Program-made: the position numbers and the translations under genes
The notes under the pieces: model-generated
Databases searched by the model: none
What the model was told of the DNA's origin: nothing
The model's input: the letters and a program-made list of their open reading frames with translations, nothing else
Shown here: positions 54,007 through 63,705 of the stretch, piece by piece
How the letters are laid out: each line of letters begins with the position of its first letter
Numbering within the stretch: the stretch's first letter is position 1
Assembly (NCBI GenBank): GCA_949502235.1
Contig: CATBDC010000008.1
Location: forward strand, 1 to 64,000
DNA from: an uncultured Lachnospiraceae bacterium
Lineage (GTDB): Bacteria > Bacillota > Clostridia > Lachnospirales > Lachnospiraceae
Reading direction: 5' to 3'
Length of the DNA stretch: 64,000 nucleotides

Positions 54007-54282
54007 GGGGACGCATAGATTACTGTCCACACAGGACTTTGCATTTACTGCAAAGTCTGTAAGAAAGTGATTCAGGAGTGAGCAAATCCCATTCGCGAAG
54101 CGAATTTTAAATGGATTTGCGAAGGTTACTGTGAACGGAGTGAACAGTAACCGGAAATCCACTGTTTACGGAGACTTAGGCGTGAGGGCTCTCCCGAACG
54201 CTGTTAGTCGCAGTTAACAGTTAGTTCACAGCAGCCCTGCCCCGTTTACGTGGGATATGCTTTTTCCCCGGGCGGCGTCCCC
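54007..54282. repeat. Imperfect palindromic block between HK and ABC exporter, third related element
   Basis: GGGGACGC (54007-54014) is complementary to GCGTCCCC (54275-54282). Inside, GACTTAGGCGTGAGGGCTCTC and TTAGTCGCAGTTA resemble the apex of the repeat at 3353. The flank includes a 29-bp TTACTGT/ACAGTAA unit (54124-54152) and a CATTCGCGAAGCGAAT hairpin. This fills the 433-bp gap 53902-54334. No gene is supported here besides the kinase promoter. Confidence 0.6.
54124..54152. repeat. TTACTGTTCAC-type inverted repeat
   Basis: GGTTACTGT and ACAGTAACC arms surround GAACGGAGTGA. Member of the short family listed at 8501. Confidence 0.6.
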
Positions 54283-54334
54283 CCATCAATACCCATTCCC
54301 TAATTCACACACACCTTAAAGGAGGTACCCCTAT

Positions 54335-55264
54335 ATGATACACATCGACAATTTAGTGAAACGCTACGGCACCCTGGTTGCCCTTGACCACTTAAGCTTA
54401 GACATCCATGAGGGCGAAATCTTCGGTCTTTTAGGGCCTAACGGCTCTGGCAAGACAACGGCCATTAACTGCCTTTTAGCTCTTCTTAAATATGACAAGG
54501 GAACCATTACAATTTTCGGAAAGGAAATGCGCCCGGACAGCTATGACATCAAGCAGAATATCGGCGTTGTTATGCAGAATGTGGCAGTATTTGATCAGAT
54601 GTCCGTCTGGGAAAATATTGATTATTTCTGCGGGCTGTATGTAAAGGACAAGGAAAGACGCCGGGAGCTTGTGGAGGAAGCCATCCGCTTCACCGGGCTT
54701 GAGGACTTTAAAAAAATGCGGCCGAAAAAGCTCTCTGGCGGACTCCTTCGGAGGCTTAACATTGCCTGCGGCATCGTCCACAAGCCGAAGCTTATTATTA
54801 TGGATGAGCCCACCGTGGCTGTAGACCCCCAGAGCCGCAACCGGATTTTAGAGGGCATCCTTGAGCTGAACCAGCAGGGCTCCACCATTATTTACACCTC
54901 CCACTACATGGAGGAGGTAGAACAGATATGCTCCCGCATTGCCATCATCGACCACGGCCAGGTACTGGCCACAGGCACTACCGAAGAGCTGAAAAAGATG
55001 ATTAAAACCGGCGAGACTATCACAATTGAGGCAATTGCATTAGATGAAGATCAATTAGCACAAATCCGTAAGCTTCCGCATGTGTTTGACATTTCTTATG
55101 AGGAACAGACATTAAAAGTGCGCTTAAGCAGCGCGAAGCATAATCTGGTGCGCATTTTAAATTATATGCAGGAGCACGACATTGCCTTCGGACGGGTATT
55201 TTCAGAGCTGCCTACCTTAAATGATGTCTTTCTTGAAATCACGGGAAAAGAGCTTAGGGATTAG
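54335..55264 (+). CDS. ABC exporter ATPase, LnrL type
   Basis: This 309-residue ATPase has Walker A GPNGSGKTT (~40), LSGGLLRRLNIACG as a slightly unusual signature, Walker B LIIMDEPT and the His switch in YTSHYMEEVE. A C-terminal ~80-residue DUF4162-like extension follows. The membrane partners follow at 55278 and 56404. With the divergent DesK/NarL pair this resembles antibiotic or lipid-peptide exporters of the linearmycin-resistance type. AAAGGAGGT precedes the ATG. Confidence 0.92.
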   Translation: MIHIDNLVKRYGTLVALDHLSLDIHEGEIFGLLGPNGSGKTTAINCLLALLKYDKGTITIFGKEMRPDSYDIKQNIGVVMQNVAVFDQMSVWENIDYFCGLYVKDKERRRELVEEAIRFTGLEDFKKMRPKKLSGGLLRRLNIACGIVHKPKLIIMDEPTVAVDPQSRNRILEGILELNQQGSTIIYTSHYMEEVEQICSRIAIIDHGQVLATGTTEELKKMIKTGETITIEAIALDEDQLAQIRKLPHVFDISYEEQTLKVRLSSAKHNLVRILNYMQEHDIAFGRVFSELPTLNDVFLEITGKELRD

Positions 55265-55277
55265 GAGGTGAACACAT

Positions 55278-56417
55278 ATGCTGTTTCTGTTTAAATACCG
55301 GTTTCTGCAGACCATCCGGGAGTTTTCCATTATGTTCTGGGCTCTCGGCTTTCCGATTATACTAGGAACCCTGTTCTATTTCTCCTTCGGCACCAGTATA
55401 GAGGCTGCCGGGGAGACCGAGTGGGATGAGATAAAAACTGCTGTTGTTACAGAGGATTCCTCAAGTGAAAATGCAAAATCCTTTGAGATATTTCTTGAAA
55501 ATATGGATGGGGAGCTGCTTGAAATTACAAGAGTCTCCTCCGGGGATGAGGCCCTAAAGCTGCTTAATGAGGATAAGGTGACAGGCATTTATTATGTAAA
55601 GGAGGCCCCTTCTCTTACTGTAGGGAAAAATGGTTTGGATGAAAGTATCCTTACCAGCGCCTTAGACAGCTTTAACCAGAATTCTGCCATGGTAAGGGAC
55701 GTCCTGTCCGAGCATCCTGACAGGCTTCCGGCTGTCCTTGCCTCTTACGGAGATTACCGCCAGAGCGTCCGGGAGGAAACACTGGGAGGAAAGACTTTAA
55801 ACCCTAATGTACAGTATTTCTTCGCACTGATCGCCTATGCCTGTCTGTCCGGTGTATTTTTAGGAGTAAGGGCAAGCTTTGATACACAGGCAAATTTAAC
55901 GGCTCTGGGAGCCAGACGAAGCGTGACCCCTACCCACAGGTTTAAGCTTGTTATCGTTGATATGCTGGTGCTTGTAACCATCCATTTTGCGGATATCCTG
56001 ATTCTGAATCTGTATGTCACGCAGATTCTGAAAATCAGCCTGGGAGACGACATTTTCTCCCTCCTGGTTGTGGATCTGATGGGAAGCATTATCGGCGTAT
56101 GCATGGGGCTTGCCTTTGGTTCCATAAGCAAAATGGATCTGGGCATGAAGATGGGATTTTCCGTAGGCCTCACCTTATTTCCCGGATTTTTATCCGGCCT
56201 TATGTTCGGAAACATGAAAAATATCATTGAGCTTCACTGCCCCCTAATCAACCGCATCAACCCTGCCGCAGTACTTAGCGATGCCTTCTACTGTCTGGGC
56301 ATCTACAATGATATGGAGCGCTTCAGAAGATGCATCCTTATTCTGGCTTTTATGAGCATCCTGCTTCTGTTTAGTGCATTTTTAGGTGTAAGGAGGGATA
56401 GCTATGACAGTATTTAA
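55278..56417 (+). CDS. ABC-2-type permease (LnrM/LnrN-like), first copy
   Basis: This 379-residue protein has an N-terminal helix, a large extracytoplasmic domain (~40-180) and five to six C-terminal helices. This is the ABC-2 export pattern, as in YhgE/LnrMN. It starts 13 nt after the ATPase and overlaps the second permease by 14 nt. Substrate not known. Both permeases differ enough in sequence to form a heterodimer. Confidence 0.85.
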   Translation: MLFLFKYRFLQTIREFSIMFWALGFPIILGTLFYFSFGTSIEAAGETEWDEIKTAVVTEDSSSENAKSFEIFLENMDGELLEITRVSSGDEALKLLNEDKVTGIYYVKEAPSLTVGKNGLDESILTSALDSFNQNSAMVRDVLSEHPDRLPAVLASYGDYRQSVREETLGGKTLNPNVQYFFALIAYACLSGVFLGVRASFDTQANLTALGARRSVTPTHRFKLVIVDMLVLVTIHFADILILNLYVTQILKISLGDDIFSLLVVDLMGSIIGVCMGLAFGSISKMDLGMKMGFSVGLTLFPGFLSGLMFGNMKNIIELHCPLINRINPAAVLSDAFYCLGIYNDMERFRRCILILAFMSILLLFSAFLGVRRDSYDSI

Positions 56418-57564
56418 AGGCTTTTTAACAATTACAAAACGCAACCTTAAAATGGTTTTCCTGTACATTATTATTTTTCTGACTATCAGCATTATGACCC
56501 AGAAAATGCTGGGGCCCCAGGGGGGAATAAGCTTTGAGAGGGAAAGCCTTGATATTGCTGTCATAGACCGGGACGGCGGCGCGCTTGCAAAGGGATTAAC
56601 CGAATATCTCTCTGCATACCATAACATCAAGGATATGCCAGATGATAAAAGTATCCTTCAGGACCGGCTTTTTTACAGGGAAATTTACTATATCGTAACG
56701 ATTCCTGAAGATTTTGAAAACAAGGTCCTCCTGGGCACAGACACCCTGCCCGTCACAAAGGTGCCCGGCAGTACAAGCGGCTACTATGTAGACCAGCAGA
56801 TTAACACCTTTATAAACAGTGTCCGGGTGATGACTGACGGCGGTTTCTCCCTTACTGATGCAATCGCAAAAGTGCAGGAGAATTCCAAAGAATCCCCGCA
56901 GGTGACTCTCATTGACAAAAACGGACACGGAGGCTCCATGCCTGCCCATGCCTTCATGTACCAGTATATGCCATATATTATTATCTCCATTCTATGCTAT
57001 ACGCTTGGATATATTATGATTGAATTTAACAAGACAGATGTCCGGAAACGGATGCGCTGCTCCGCTGTTTCAGACCGGGCCTTCAATTCCCAGATCTTCC
57101 TGGGGTATGTGGTAGTTGGATTTGCAGTATGGTGCATTTTAAGTATTATGCCCATCTTTGTATATAGGAATGATTTTCTGACAGACACAAATCTGCCCTT
57201 TTATCTGTTAAACAGTTTTATCCTTACCATCGTGGCGCTGACACTTGCATTTTTCGTAGGTTCGTTCCTCAAGTCAGAGGAGCTAATCAGCGCGGTAGTC
57301 AATGTCCTGTCTCTCGGCATGTCCTTCCTGTGCGGGGTATTTGTATCCATGGATGTTTTGGGAAAGGGTGTACTGACCGTGGCACACTTCCTTCCGGTCT
57401 ACTGGTATGAAATCGTCAACAACCTTCTGGCCGGAAATAAAGTCCTTTCCTCCTCACAGATGACAGAGCTTTATCAGGGACTTGGCATACAGCTTCTCTT
57501 CGCCGCCGCCCTCTTAGGCGCTGCCCTGGTACTCCGCAAAAACAGAGCCCAGGCCGAAGGATAA
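56404..57564 (+). CDS. ABC-2-type permease (LnrM/LnrN-like), second copy
   Basis: This 386-residue protein has the same layout: a helix near residue 20, an extracytoplasmic domain with DIAVIDRDGGALAKGL (the typical ABC-2 exporter segment) and six C-terminal helices (YIIISILCYTLGYIMIEF, YVVVGFAVWCILSIMPIFVY, others). Its start overlaps the first permease stop by 14 nt. It ends next to a long palindrome that probably terminates the operon. Confidence 0.86.
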   Translation: MTVFKGFLTITKRNLKMVFLYIIIFLTISIMTQKMLGPQGGISFERESLDIAVIDRDGGALAKGLTEYLSAYHNIKDMPDDKSILQDRLFYREIYYIVTIPEDFENKVLLGTDTLPVTKVPGSTSGYYVDQQINTFINSVRVMTDGGFSLTDAIAKVQENSKESPQVTLIDKNGHGGSMPAHAFMYQYMPYIIISILCYTLGYIMIEFNKTDVRKRMRCSAVSDRAFNSQIFLGYVVVGFAVWCILSIMPIFVYRNDFLTDTNLPFYLLNSFILTIVALTLAFFVGSFLKSEELISAVVNVLSLGMSFLCGVFVSMDVLGKGVLTVAHFLPVYWYEIVNNLLAGNKVLSSSQMTELYQGLGIQLLFAAALLGAALVLRKNRAQAEG

Positions 57565-57567
57565 CTT

Positions 57568-57653
57568 GGGGACGGGGTATTTTTCATTTGTCTCCGTCCC
57601 CAGAAACAAAAAAGTTAACAGGGACGGGGACAAATGAAAAATACCCCGTCCCC
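57568..57653. repeat. Long REP-like inverted repeat, also a terminator between convergent genes
   Basis: Two ~33-base arms (57568-57601 and 57620-57653) are nearly perfect inverted copies (about 32 of 33 bases) with a GGGGACGGGG core. They lie between the exporter and the MFS gene. The GGGGACGGGGTATTTT style is seen in REP elements moved by RAYT proteins, none of which is in this window. As a hairpin it would stop both converging transcripts. Confidence 0.75.
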
Positions 57654-57660
57654 GTCAAAC

Positions 57661-58902
57661 TCACTTTAACTCTCTAAAAATCTTCCCCGTGCTGACAGCA
57701 ATCCCCAGCGAAACACTCCCTGAAAATAACACAGCCACATACTCAGCTCCTTTACAAATCTCAAACAAACCTCCGTACAGCGCGCTTCCAAGCGGCTGTG
57801 CGCACATGGAAACAGTAAGTACCACAGAGATAACCTTTCCGATTAAATTCTGCGGAGTTTCCCTCTGGATGAGGGACATCATCTGCACAGTAAAAATTGT
57901 TGAAAACACCATGGCTATAAAACAGCATACCGTAATAACAATAAAATTTATCATCCCTGACGAAAATAAAATAAGCGAGGCGCCGATAGGAAATACACAT
58001 ACTGCGCAGGCTGCTATCAGTCTGCCGGATTTACAGATTTTCAGCTTATCTGCAAAAACTCCCGCGCAAATACCGCCGAAGAGCCCTCCCGCCGCCAGTG
58101 CTCCCTGTGCAAAGCCATAGAGTCTGTTCGCCTGTGAGACCTCTAAATTCAATACCTCTGTTATCAGATATGGCAGCGCCACAATTATCATGGCAGACAA
58201 AAAGAGATTAATCCCGCATACCACAAGAACTACTCTTCCTATGACTGGCTTCTCTCTGCGTATAAAATGGATACTCTCCGCAATATCCCTTCTGGCTGTC
58301 TTTAATATCCCCCCGTCCGCAGTCTGCTTTTCAAAAGGGATTATAATAAATATTTCCATAACCGCCGACAGTATAAAACATACCATGCAGACCCGCAGCA
58401 CAGGCTCTAATCCATAGGCACTGTATAAAATGCCGCCGAGCACAGGCCCTGTTAAGGATGCAAAAGAGCTTATGGTATTAATAACAGAATTTGCCGCCAT
58501 AAAATGCTCCTGGCCCACCAGTACAGGAATACTTGCCTGCACAGCGGGCTGATATGCCCCCGCAATACCATATAAAAGCATCAGGGTAACTGTCAGAAGC
58601 AGGATAAGCTCCACCCTGTTCATAAGCATGGAAAATGTCAAAATAACTGCCGCTGTAAAAAAATCCAGTATGACCATAATGTTTCTCTTATTAATCCTGT
58701 CTGCTACAATTCCGCCCACAGGTGACAGCAGGATGGCGGGAATAAAAGCACACGCCGTAACCGTTCCATAAAGGGCTGATGAGCCTGTAAGATTTAAAAG
58801 GTATAACGGCAGCGCGAATCTAATTCCCGCATTGCCAAACAGTGATATAATCTGCCCGATAACAACTAATGTAAAATCCTTGGAAAACAATTTTCGTTCC
58901 AT
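57661..58902 (-). CDS. MFS drug-efflux transporter
   Basis: This 413-residue secondary transporter has 12 helices. The first two helices flank PVGGIVADRINKRNI (MFS loop 2-3 motif). Its overall likeness is to macrolide-efflux-type MFS proteins. GGAGG precedes the ATG at 58902. A palindrome ATACCG-N5-CGGTAT lies upstream (58924-58940), so the adjacent TetR protein likely represses it. Drug specificity cannot be assigned. Confidence 0.9.
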   Translation of the reverse strand: MERKLFSKDFTLVVIGQIISLFGNAGIRFALPLYLLNLTGSSALYGTVTACAFIPAILLSPVGGIVADRINKRNIMVILDFFTAAVILTFSMLMNRVELILLLTVTLMLLYGIAGAYQPAVQASIPVLVGQEHFMAANSVINTISSFASLTGPVLGGILYSAYGLEPVLRVCMVCFILSAVMEIFIIIPFEKQTADGGILKTARRDIAESIHFIRREKPVIGRVVLVVCGINLFLSAMIIVALPYLITEVLNLEVSQANRLYGFAQGALAAGGLFGGICAGVFADKLKICKSGRLIAACAVCVFPIGASLILFSSGMINFIVITVCCFIAMVFSTIFTVQMMSLIQRETPQNLIGKVISVVLTVSMCAQPLGSALYGGLFEICKGAEYVAVLFSGSVSLGIAVSTGKIFRELK

Positions 58903-58923
58903 TTTTTCTAATCCTCCATTTTA

Positions 58924-58940
58924 ATACCGTCTGCCGGTAT
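58924..58940 (-). promoter_or_regulatory. TetR-type operator before the MFS gene
   Basis: ATACCGTCTGCCGGTAT is an inverted repeat with six-base arms (ATACCG/CGGTAT). It shares ATACCG and GTAT blocks with sites before tetR at 59660. Confidence 0.6.
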
Positions 58941-58956
58941 GTATAATGGCCAAATA

Positions 58957-58984
58957 AAATCTGCCCGTTTTACAGGGCAGATTT
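58957..58984 (-). terminator. Terminator after tetR
   Basis: A 10-bp stem pairs AAATCTGCCC with GGGCAGATTT and directly follows the tetR stop. The minus strand continues TTTTATTT. It partly separates tetR from the MFS gene. Confidence 0.65.
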
Positions 58985-59641
58985 TTAGCCTTTATTCTTC
59001 CTGTAAATCGCTGTCAGTTCCGTCAGTCTTTCTAACATCTCACTGTCCATAATATCCAGTCCGAAGCCCTTAAGCATCTGGCCTAATATCATAAACTTAC
59101 GGAAGGATTCCTCTTCCGAGCTGTCAAATATCATAGGATTCATCCAGACATTGGCCGCAAGTAAAATAAGCTCTGCCAGCTGTTCTGGATAATCCGTTTC
59201 AATAGAGCCGTCCGCAATCCCCTGCCTAAGAATAGGCAGAATATAATTCGGCGCCACATTCTCTATCGTATCATGCAGAAGGCTGAAAAGAAGCTTCGAA
59301 TTACTGTGAAAATCCGGCGCTATGGTAAAAATGTCATTTTGTACGGGACGGTTGATGGAGTCCTTGAAAATTCTTTTCAGCTTCTCTTTCCCGTCAAGGT
59401 CTGCCCGGTCACGGATTTCGGCAAGCATCTGATTCGATTCAGCCGTCATCCTGTCCGTAACAGCAACTAAAATATCCTCCTTTGACTTAAAATGATGATA
59501 AATAGCGCCCTTACTAAGCCCTCCTAAATGATCAATAATATCCTGAATGGAAGTATGCTCATATCCTTTCTCCATAAACAGACGAAAGGACACATCTAAG
59601 ATTAAATTGACTGTTTCCTCCGGTTGCTTATTTCTCGCCAC
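58985..59641 (-). CDS. TetR-family repressor of the MFS transporter
   Basis: This 218-residue protein's HTH at residues ~24-50 has YEHTSIQDIIDHLGGLSKGAIYHHFKSKEDIL. The C-terminal domain has the ligand-pocket pattern of drug-responsive TetR proteins. GTG start at 59641 with AAGGAGGTG 6 nt upstream. Two sites with ATACCG/GTAT blocks (59660-59674 and 59689-59703) lie before it, and a similar one sits before the MFS gene. Divergence from dnaJ is by orientation only. Confidence 0.9.
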   Translation of the reverse strand: MARNKQPEETVNLILDVSFRLFMEKGYEHTSIQDIIDHLGGLSKGAIYHHFKSKEDILVAVTDRMTAESNQMLAEIRDRADLDGKEKLKRIFKDSINRPVQNDIFTIAPDFHSNSKLLFSLLHDTIENVAPNYILPILRQGIADGSIETDYPEQLAELILLAANVWMNPMIFDSSEEESFRKFMILGQMLKGFGLDIMDSEMLERLTELTAIYRKNKG

Positions 59642-59659
59642 TGCTTTTCACCTCCTTAA

Positions 59660-59703
59660 CATACCGTTAGTATGTATTATACATTATCATACCTTCGGTC
59701 GGT
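59660..59703 (-). promoter_or_regulatory. TetR autoregulatory operator region
   Basis: CATACCGTTAGTATG (59660-59674) and ATACCTTCGGTCGGT (59689-59703) resemble the operator before the MFS gene. Both are just upstream of the tetR ribosome site. Confidence 0.55.
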
Positions 59704-59773
59704 TTGTCAAGATATTTGAGTCATAGTAATCCTATTTCACCTTTTACTCCAAAGATAACGAAAGGATGATAAC

Positions 59774-59848
59774 ATGACAGACAATGAATTATTACTTATT
59801 CTTCCACGATTACAAAATATTGAATCATGTTACACAAAAAGCCTCTGA
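59774..59848 (+). CDS. Possible 24-aa micro-ORF
   Basis: ATG to TGA, 24 codons (MTDNELLLILPRLQNIESCY...), with AAAGGATGATAAC just upstream as a modest ribosome site. It overlaps the dnaJ terminator at its 3' end. No family is recognised. It may be the broken start of a lost gene. Confidence 0.2.
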   Translation: MTDNELLLILPRLQNIESCYTKSL

Positions 59849-59868
59849 TGCTTAATCATCAAAGGCTT
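59833..59868 (-). terminator. Terminator overlapping the dnaJ stop
   Basis: Stem AGCCTTTGATG with CATCAGAGGCT (one G-U pair), with the dnaJ stop TAA in the loop and a T5 run after. Ends the hrcA-grpE-dnaK-dnaJ transcript. Confidence 0.75.
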
Positions 59869-61051
59869 CTTTCATTTTATTCATAAATCCTTTTTTCTTC
59901 TTCCCGCCGGTTCCTGTACTTCCGCTGCCGCCATCCCCTCCGGACACTGTGTGAAGCGTATTCCCGGAAAGCTCGTCAAACCTCCGAAGCGCCTCTTTTG
60001 CCTCTGCGCTTAATCTCTCCGGCGTCTGAATCACAAGGGTCACATAATGGTCACCCCGCACCTGTGAGTTACGGATAGAGGGAACTCCTTTTCCCTTAAG
60101 GCGCACCTTCGTGTCGGTTTTCGTCCCGGCCTTCACATTATAAATAACCTCGCCATCAACTGTCTTAATCTTAATATCTGCGCCGAGAGCCGCCTGGGCG
60201 AAGGAAATAGGCACTGTTGAAAAGATATGCATATCCTGGCGCTGGAAAATGGGATGCCTGGATACATTAACCTCCACAAGCAGATCCCCTCTCGGGCCGC
60301 CGTTTACGCCCGGCTCTCCTTTTTCGCGGATGCGTACACTCTGGCCATTGTCAATCCCTGCCGGAATTGAAACGGATATTTTTTTCCTGTTGGAAACAAA
60401 TCCGGTCCCGCCGCAGTCCGAACATTTCTCACGAATAATCTTACCGGTTCCGTGGCAGTCCGGACAGGTCTGCACATTCTGCACCATTCCGAAAAAGGAC
60501 TGCTGGGTGTAGACAACCTGCCCCTTGCCGCCGCATTTCGGACAGTTTTCCGGGGAGGTGCCCGGCTTTGCGCCGCTGCCGCCGCACTTCGGACATGGAT
60601 CCTTTAAGATAACGTCCAGCTCCTTCTCACAGCCGAATACTGCCTCCTCAAAGGTAATTCTTACACTTTTACGGATATTTGCCCCCTTCATAGGCCCCTG
60701 GCCTGCACGGCCGCTTCTTCTTCCGCCGCCGAACAGATCGCCGAATATATCGCCGAATATATCACTGAAATCCGCACCGCCGAAATCGAAGCCTCCGAAA
60801 CCGCCTCCTCCTGCGCCTCCCTCAAAGGCCGCATGGCCGAACTGGTCATACTGGCGGCGTTTTTCCGGATCGCTAAGAACAGCATAAGCCTCGGAGGCCT
60901 CCTTGAATTTCTTCTCGGCCTCCGCATCTCCGGGGTTCATATCAGGATGATATTTTTTGGCAACCTGTCTGTATGCCTTTTTTAACGCAGCGTCATCGGC
61001 GTCTTTACTGACGCCGAGGACTTCATAATAATCTCTTTTAGATTCTGCCAT
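59852..61051 (-). CDS. dnaJ: Chaperone DnaJ (Hsp40)
   Basis: This 399-residue type I Hsp40 starts with the J domain, with HPD in KKYHPDMNP (~33-35). A Gly/Phe-rich stretch (~70-120) follows. Four zinc-binding repeats appear ([32 protein letters not shown]). A C-terminal substrate domain and a Gly-rich tail complete it. It stimulates DnaK ATPase and brings clients. It follows dnaK by 15 nt in the hrcA operon. Confidence 0.97.
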   Translation of the reverse strand: MAESKRDYYEVLGVSKDADDAALKKAYRQVAKKYHPDMNPGDAEAEKKFKEASEAYAVLSDPEKRRQYDQFGHAAFEGGAGGGGFGGFDFGGADFSDIFGDIFGDLFGGGRRSGRAGQGPMKGANIRKSVRITFEEAVFGCEKELDVILKDPCPKCGGSGAKPGTSPENCPKCGGKGQVVYTQQSFFGMVQNVQTCPDCHGTGKIIREKCSDCGGTGFVSNRKKISVSIPAGIDNGQSVRIREKGEPGVNGGPRGDLLVEVNVSRHPIFQRQDMHIFSTVPISFAQAALGADIKIKTVDGEVIYNVKAGTKTDTKVRLKGKGVPSIRNSQVRGDHYVTLVIQTPERLSAEAKEALRRFDELSGNTLHTVSGGDGGSGSTGTGGKKKKGFMNKMKEAFDD

Positions 61052-61066
61052 AATTTATCCTTCTAT

Positions 61067-62941
61067 CTATACCTCTTTATAGTCTCCGTCTACTACATCA
61101 TCACCAGCAAATCCGTCTGGCGCCGGCCCCGGCTGTGGACCTGGCCCAGGACCTGCTCCCTGTGCACCTGCCGCTGCACCGGCCTGCTCATACATCTTGG
61201 TAAAGAGCTTCTGGGCGCCCTCCATAAGCTTCTCCTTTGCCGCTTTGATCTCCGCGATCTGGGCATCGGACATATCTTCCATATTTACCTTCTCAAGAAG
61301 CTCCTTAAGTGCCTTACAGTCTGCTTCTACCGCTGCCTTGTCTGCTCCGTCAAGCTTATCGCCCACCTCGCCTAATGCCTTCTCGGTCTGGAATACAAGA
61401 GCATCCGCATCGTTCTTTGTGTCAATGCCTTCCTTACGCTTCTTATCCTGTGCTTCAAATGCCGCCGCTTCCTTTACAGCCTTATCAATATCCTCGTCAG
61501 ACATGTTGGAGCCTGCCGTAATCGTAATATGCTGCTCTTTTCCTGTTCCTAAATCCTTAGCGGATACATTTACAATACCGTTCGCGTCAATATCAAAGGT
61601 AACCTCAATCTGCGGTACTCCGCGCGGAGCCGGCGGAATTCCGTCCAGTCTGAACTGTCCTAAGGACTTATTATCTCTTGCGAACTGTCTCTCACCCTGT
61701 ACGACATTAATGTCTACTGCTGTCTGGTTGTCAGCCGCTGTAGAGAAAATCTGGCTCTTCTTTGTAGGAATTGTCGTATTTCTCTCAATCAGTCTTGTTG
61801 CAACGCCGCCCATTGTCTCAATAGACAGGGAAAGAGGAGTTACATCAAGAAGAAGGATATCTCCTGCGCCTGTGTCGCCTGCAAGCTTACCGCCCTGTAC
61901 AGAAGCGCCAAGAGCTACACACTCGTCTGGATTCAGAGACTTGCTGGGCTCCTTGCCCGTCAGACGCTTAACCTCCTCCTGTACGGCCGGGATACGTGTA
62001 GAACCGCCTACTAAAAGCACCTGTCCCAGCTCGGAAGCAGAGATGCCGGCATCGGAAAGCGCTCTTGTTACAGGCTCAGATGTCTTCATTACAAGATCAT
62101 GAGTCAGCTCGTCAAATTTTGCTCTTGTAAGGTTCATATCAAAATGCTTCGGTCCTTCCGCTGTTGCAGTAATGAACGGAAGGTTGATGTTTGTAGTTGT
62201 AGCAGAAGACAGCTCCTTCTTTGCCTTCTCTGCCGCTTCCTTCAATCTCTGAAGCGCCATCTTATCCACAGATAAGTCAACACCCTCCTGCTTCTTAAAT
62301 TCAGCGATCATATAATCTGTAACCTTCTGGTCAAAGTCATCTCCGCCAAGCCTGTTGTTACCTGCCGTAGATAATACCTCGATAACGCCATCGCCGATCT
62401 CAATAACAGATACATCAAAAGTACCGCCGCCTAAGTCGTATACCATAATCTTCTGCTCTTTCTCATTGTCAAGACCATATGCAAGGGCTGCTGCCGTAGG
62501 CTCGTTGATAATACGCTTTACATCAAGCCCCGCAATCTTGCCTGCATCCTTTGTGGCCTGGCGCTGTGCATCATTAAAATAAGCCGGTACAGTAATAACA
62601 GCCTCTGTAACCTTCTCTCCCAGATATCCTTCTGCATCAGCCTTAAGCTTTTGAAGAATCATTGCAGAAATCTCCTGTGGAGAGAACTTCTTTGCATCAA
62701 TAGTTACTCTGTAATCAGAACCCATCTCCCTTTTAATCGAAGAAATAGTTCTCTCCGCGTTTGTCACTGCCTGACGTTTTGCCGGCTCTCCTACCAGACG
62801 CTCGCCTGTCTTTGTAAATGCTACTACAGACGGTGTTGTCCTTGCTCCTTCCGTATTCGCGATGACGGTCGGCTGACCGCCTTCCATAACAGCTACACAG
62901 CTGTTTGTGGTTCCTAAATCAATACCTATGATCTTGCCCAT
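61067..62941 (-). CDS. dnaK: Chaperone DnaK (Hsp70)
   Basis: This 624-residue Hsp70 has an ATPase domain ~1-360 ([36 protein letters not shown] and [10 protein letters not shown]). A substrate-binding beta domain and lid follow, then a Gly/Pro-rich tail ending in EV. It folds and protects proteins with DnaJ and GrpE as co-chaperones. 27 nt after grpE. Confidence 0.98.
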   Translation of the reverse strand: MGKIIGIDLGTTNSCVAVMEGGQPTVIANTEGARTTPSVVAFTKTGERLVGEPAKRQAVTNAERTISSIKREMGSDYRVTIDAKKFSPQEISAMILQKLKADAEGYLGEKVTEAVITVPAYFNDAQRQATKDAGKIAGLDVKRIINEPTAAALAYGLDNEKEQKIMVYDLGGGTFDVSVIEIGDGVIEVLSTAGNNRLGGDDFDQKVTDYMIAEFKKQEGVDLSVDKMALQRLKEAAEKAKKELSSATTTNINLPFITATAEGPKHFDMNLTRAKFDELTHDLVMKTSEPVTRALSDAGISASELGQVLLVGGSTRIPAVQEEVKRLTGKEPSKSLNPDECVALGASVQGGKLAGDTGAGDILLLDVTPLSLSIETMGGVATRLIERNTTIPTKKSQIFSTAADNQTAVDINVVQGERQFARDNKSLGQFRLDGIPPAPRGVPQIEVTFDIDANGIVNVSAKDLGTGKEQHITITAGSNMSDEDIDKAVKEAAAFEAQDKKRKEGIDTKNDADALVFQTEKALGEVGDKLDGADKAAVEADCKALKELLEKVNMEDMSDAQIAEIKAAKEKLMEGAQKLFTKMYEQAGAAAGAQGAGPGPGPQPGPAPDGFAGDDVVDGDYKEV

Positions 62942-62967
62942 TTTTATTTCCTCCTTTTTTAATAAAG

Positions 62968-63684
62968 CTAATTTGCTACCTTTACCATACTGTGTCTCAC
63001 TACAGAGTCACGGTACATATAACCTTTCTGGAACTCCTCCGCGATAATATTCTCGCCGAAGTTCTCATCCTCCACATGCATCACTGCATTATGGAAATCC
63101 GGGTTGAACTCTTTTCCTACCGCCTCGATAGGAGACACTCCAACCCCTTCCAGTGTCGTCATAAGCTGCTTATACACCTTTTCCATACCCTGAACAAACG
63201 GATCCTCCTTCTGCTCCTCCTTCACTGCGTCAAGACCCCGTTCAAAGCTGTCAACTACCGGAAGTATTTTATCTATGATATCTTTCGCGCCTATCTCGTA
63301 CATCTGGGACTTTTCCCGTTCCGTACGCTTGCGGAAGTTATCAAACTCTGCCATCTGACGGGTAAGCTTATCGGTTAGCTCCTCTATCTTCTCGTCCTTT
63401 TTATCCTTCTTGTTTTTTTTGCCGAATAATTTTCTGCCGGACTTTTCGCCGTTTTCCTGACCGCCATCGTCCTCGCCGTCAGTTTCATCCTTCTCATCCA
63501 CGGCATCCTTCTGTTCCCCGTCTATATCCTGTTCTTCATCCTCTGAAGCTTCCCCGCAGACTGCGCTTTGCGTCTCCTCCTCTGGAGCTTCCTTCCTGTC
63601 TTCTGCCTCTTTAGCAGCCTTTTTTGCTTCCTCTACGGCTTCCTTTACCATTTCCTCCTGGCTTTTCTCCTTACCATTTTCCAA
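62968..63684 (-). CDS. grpE: Nucleotide-exchange factor GrpE
   Basis: This 238-residue protein's first ~100 residues are acidic and Glu/Asp/Lys-rich with low complexity, typical of clostridial GrpE but long. A long coiled coil and beta domain follow ([24 protein letters not shown], then [26 protein letters not shown]). It exchanges ADP on DnaK. It lies 21 nt after hrcA and 26 nt before dnaK. Confidence 0.96.
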   Translation of the reverse strand: MENGKEKSQEEMVKEAVEEAKKAAKEAEDRKEAPEEETQSAVCGEASEDEEQDIDGEQKDAVDEKDETDGEDDGGQENGEKSGRKLFGKKNKKDKKDEKIEELTDKLTRQMAEFDNFRKRTEREKSQMYEIGAKDIIDKILPVVDSFERGLDAVKEEQKEDPFVQGMEKVYKQLMTTLEGVGVSPIEAVGKEFNPDFHNAVMHVEDENFGENIIAEEFQKGYMYRDSVVRHSMVKVAN

Positions 63685-63705
63685 GGGTTATTCCACCTTT
63701 CTTCC

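Noticed and set aside
54165..54260. Full third copy of the repeat of 3353
   Set aside because: Only apex sequence is shared; the conserved left 36 bases and outer stem of the first copies are absent, so it is listed as related but separate.
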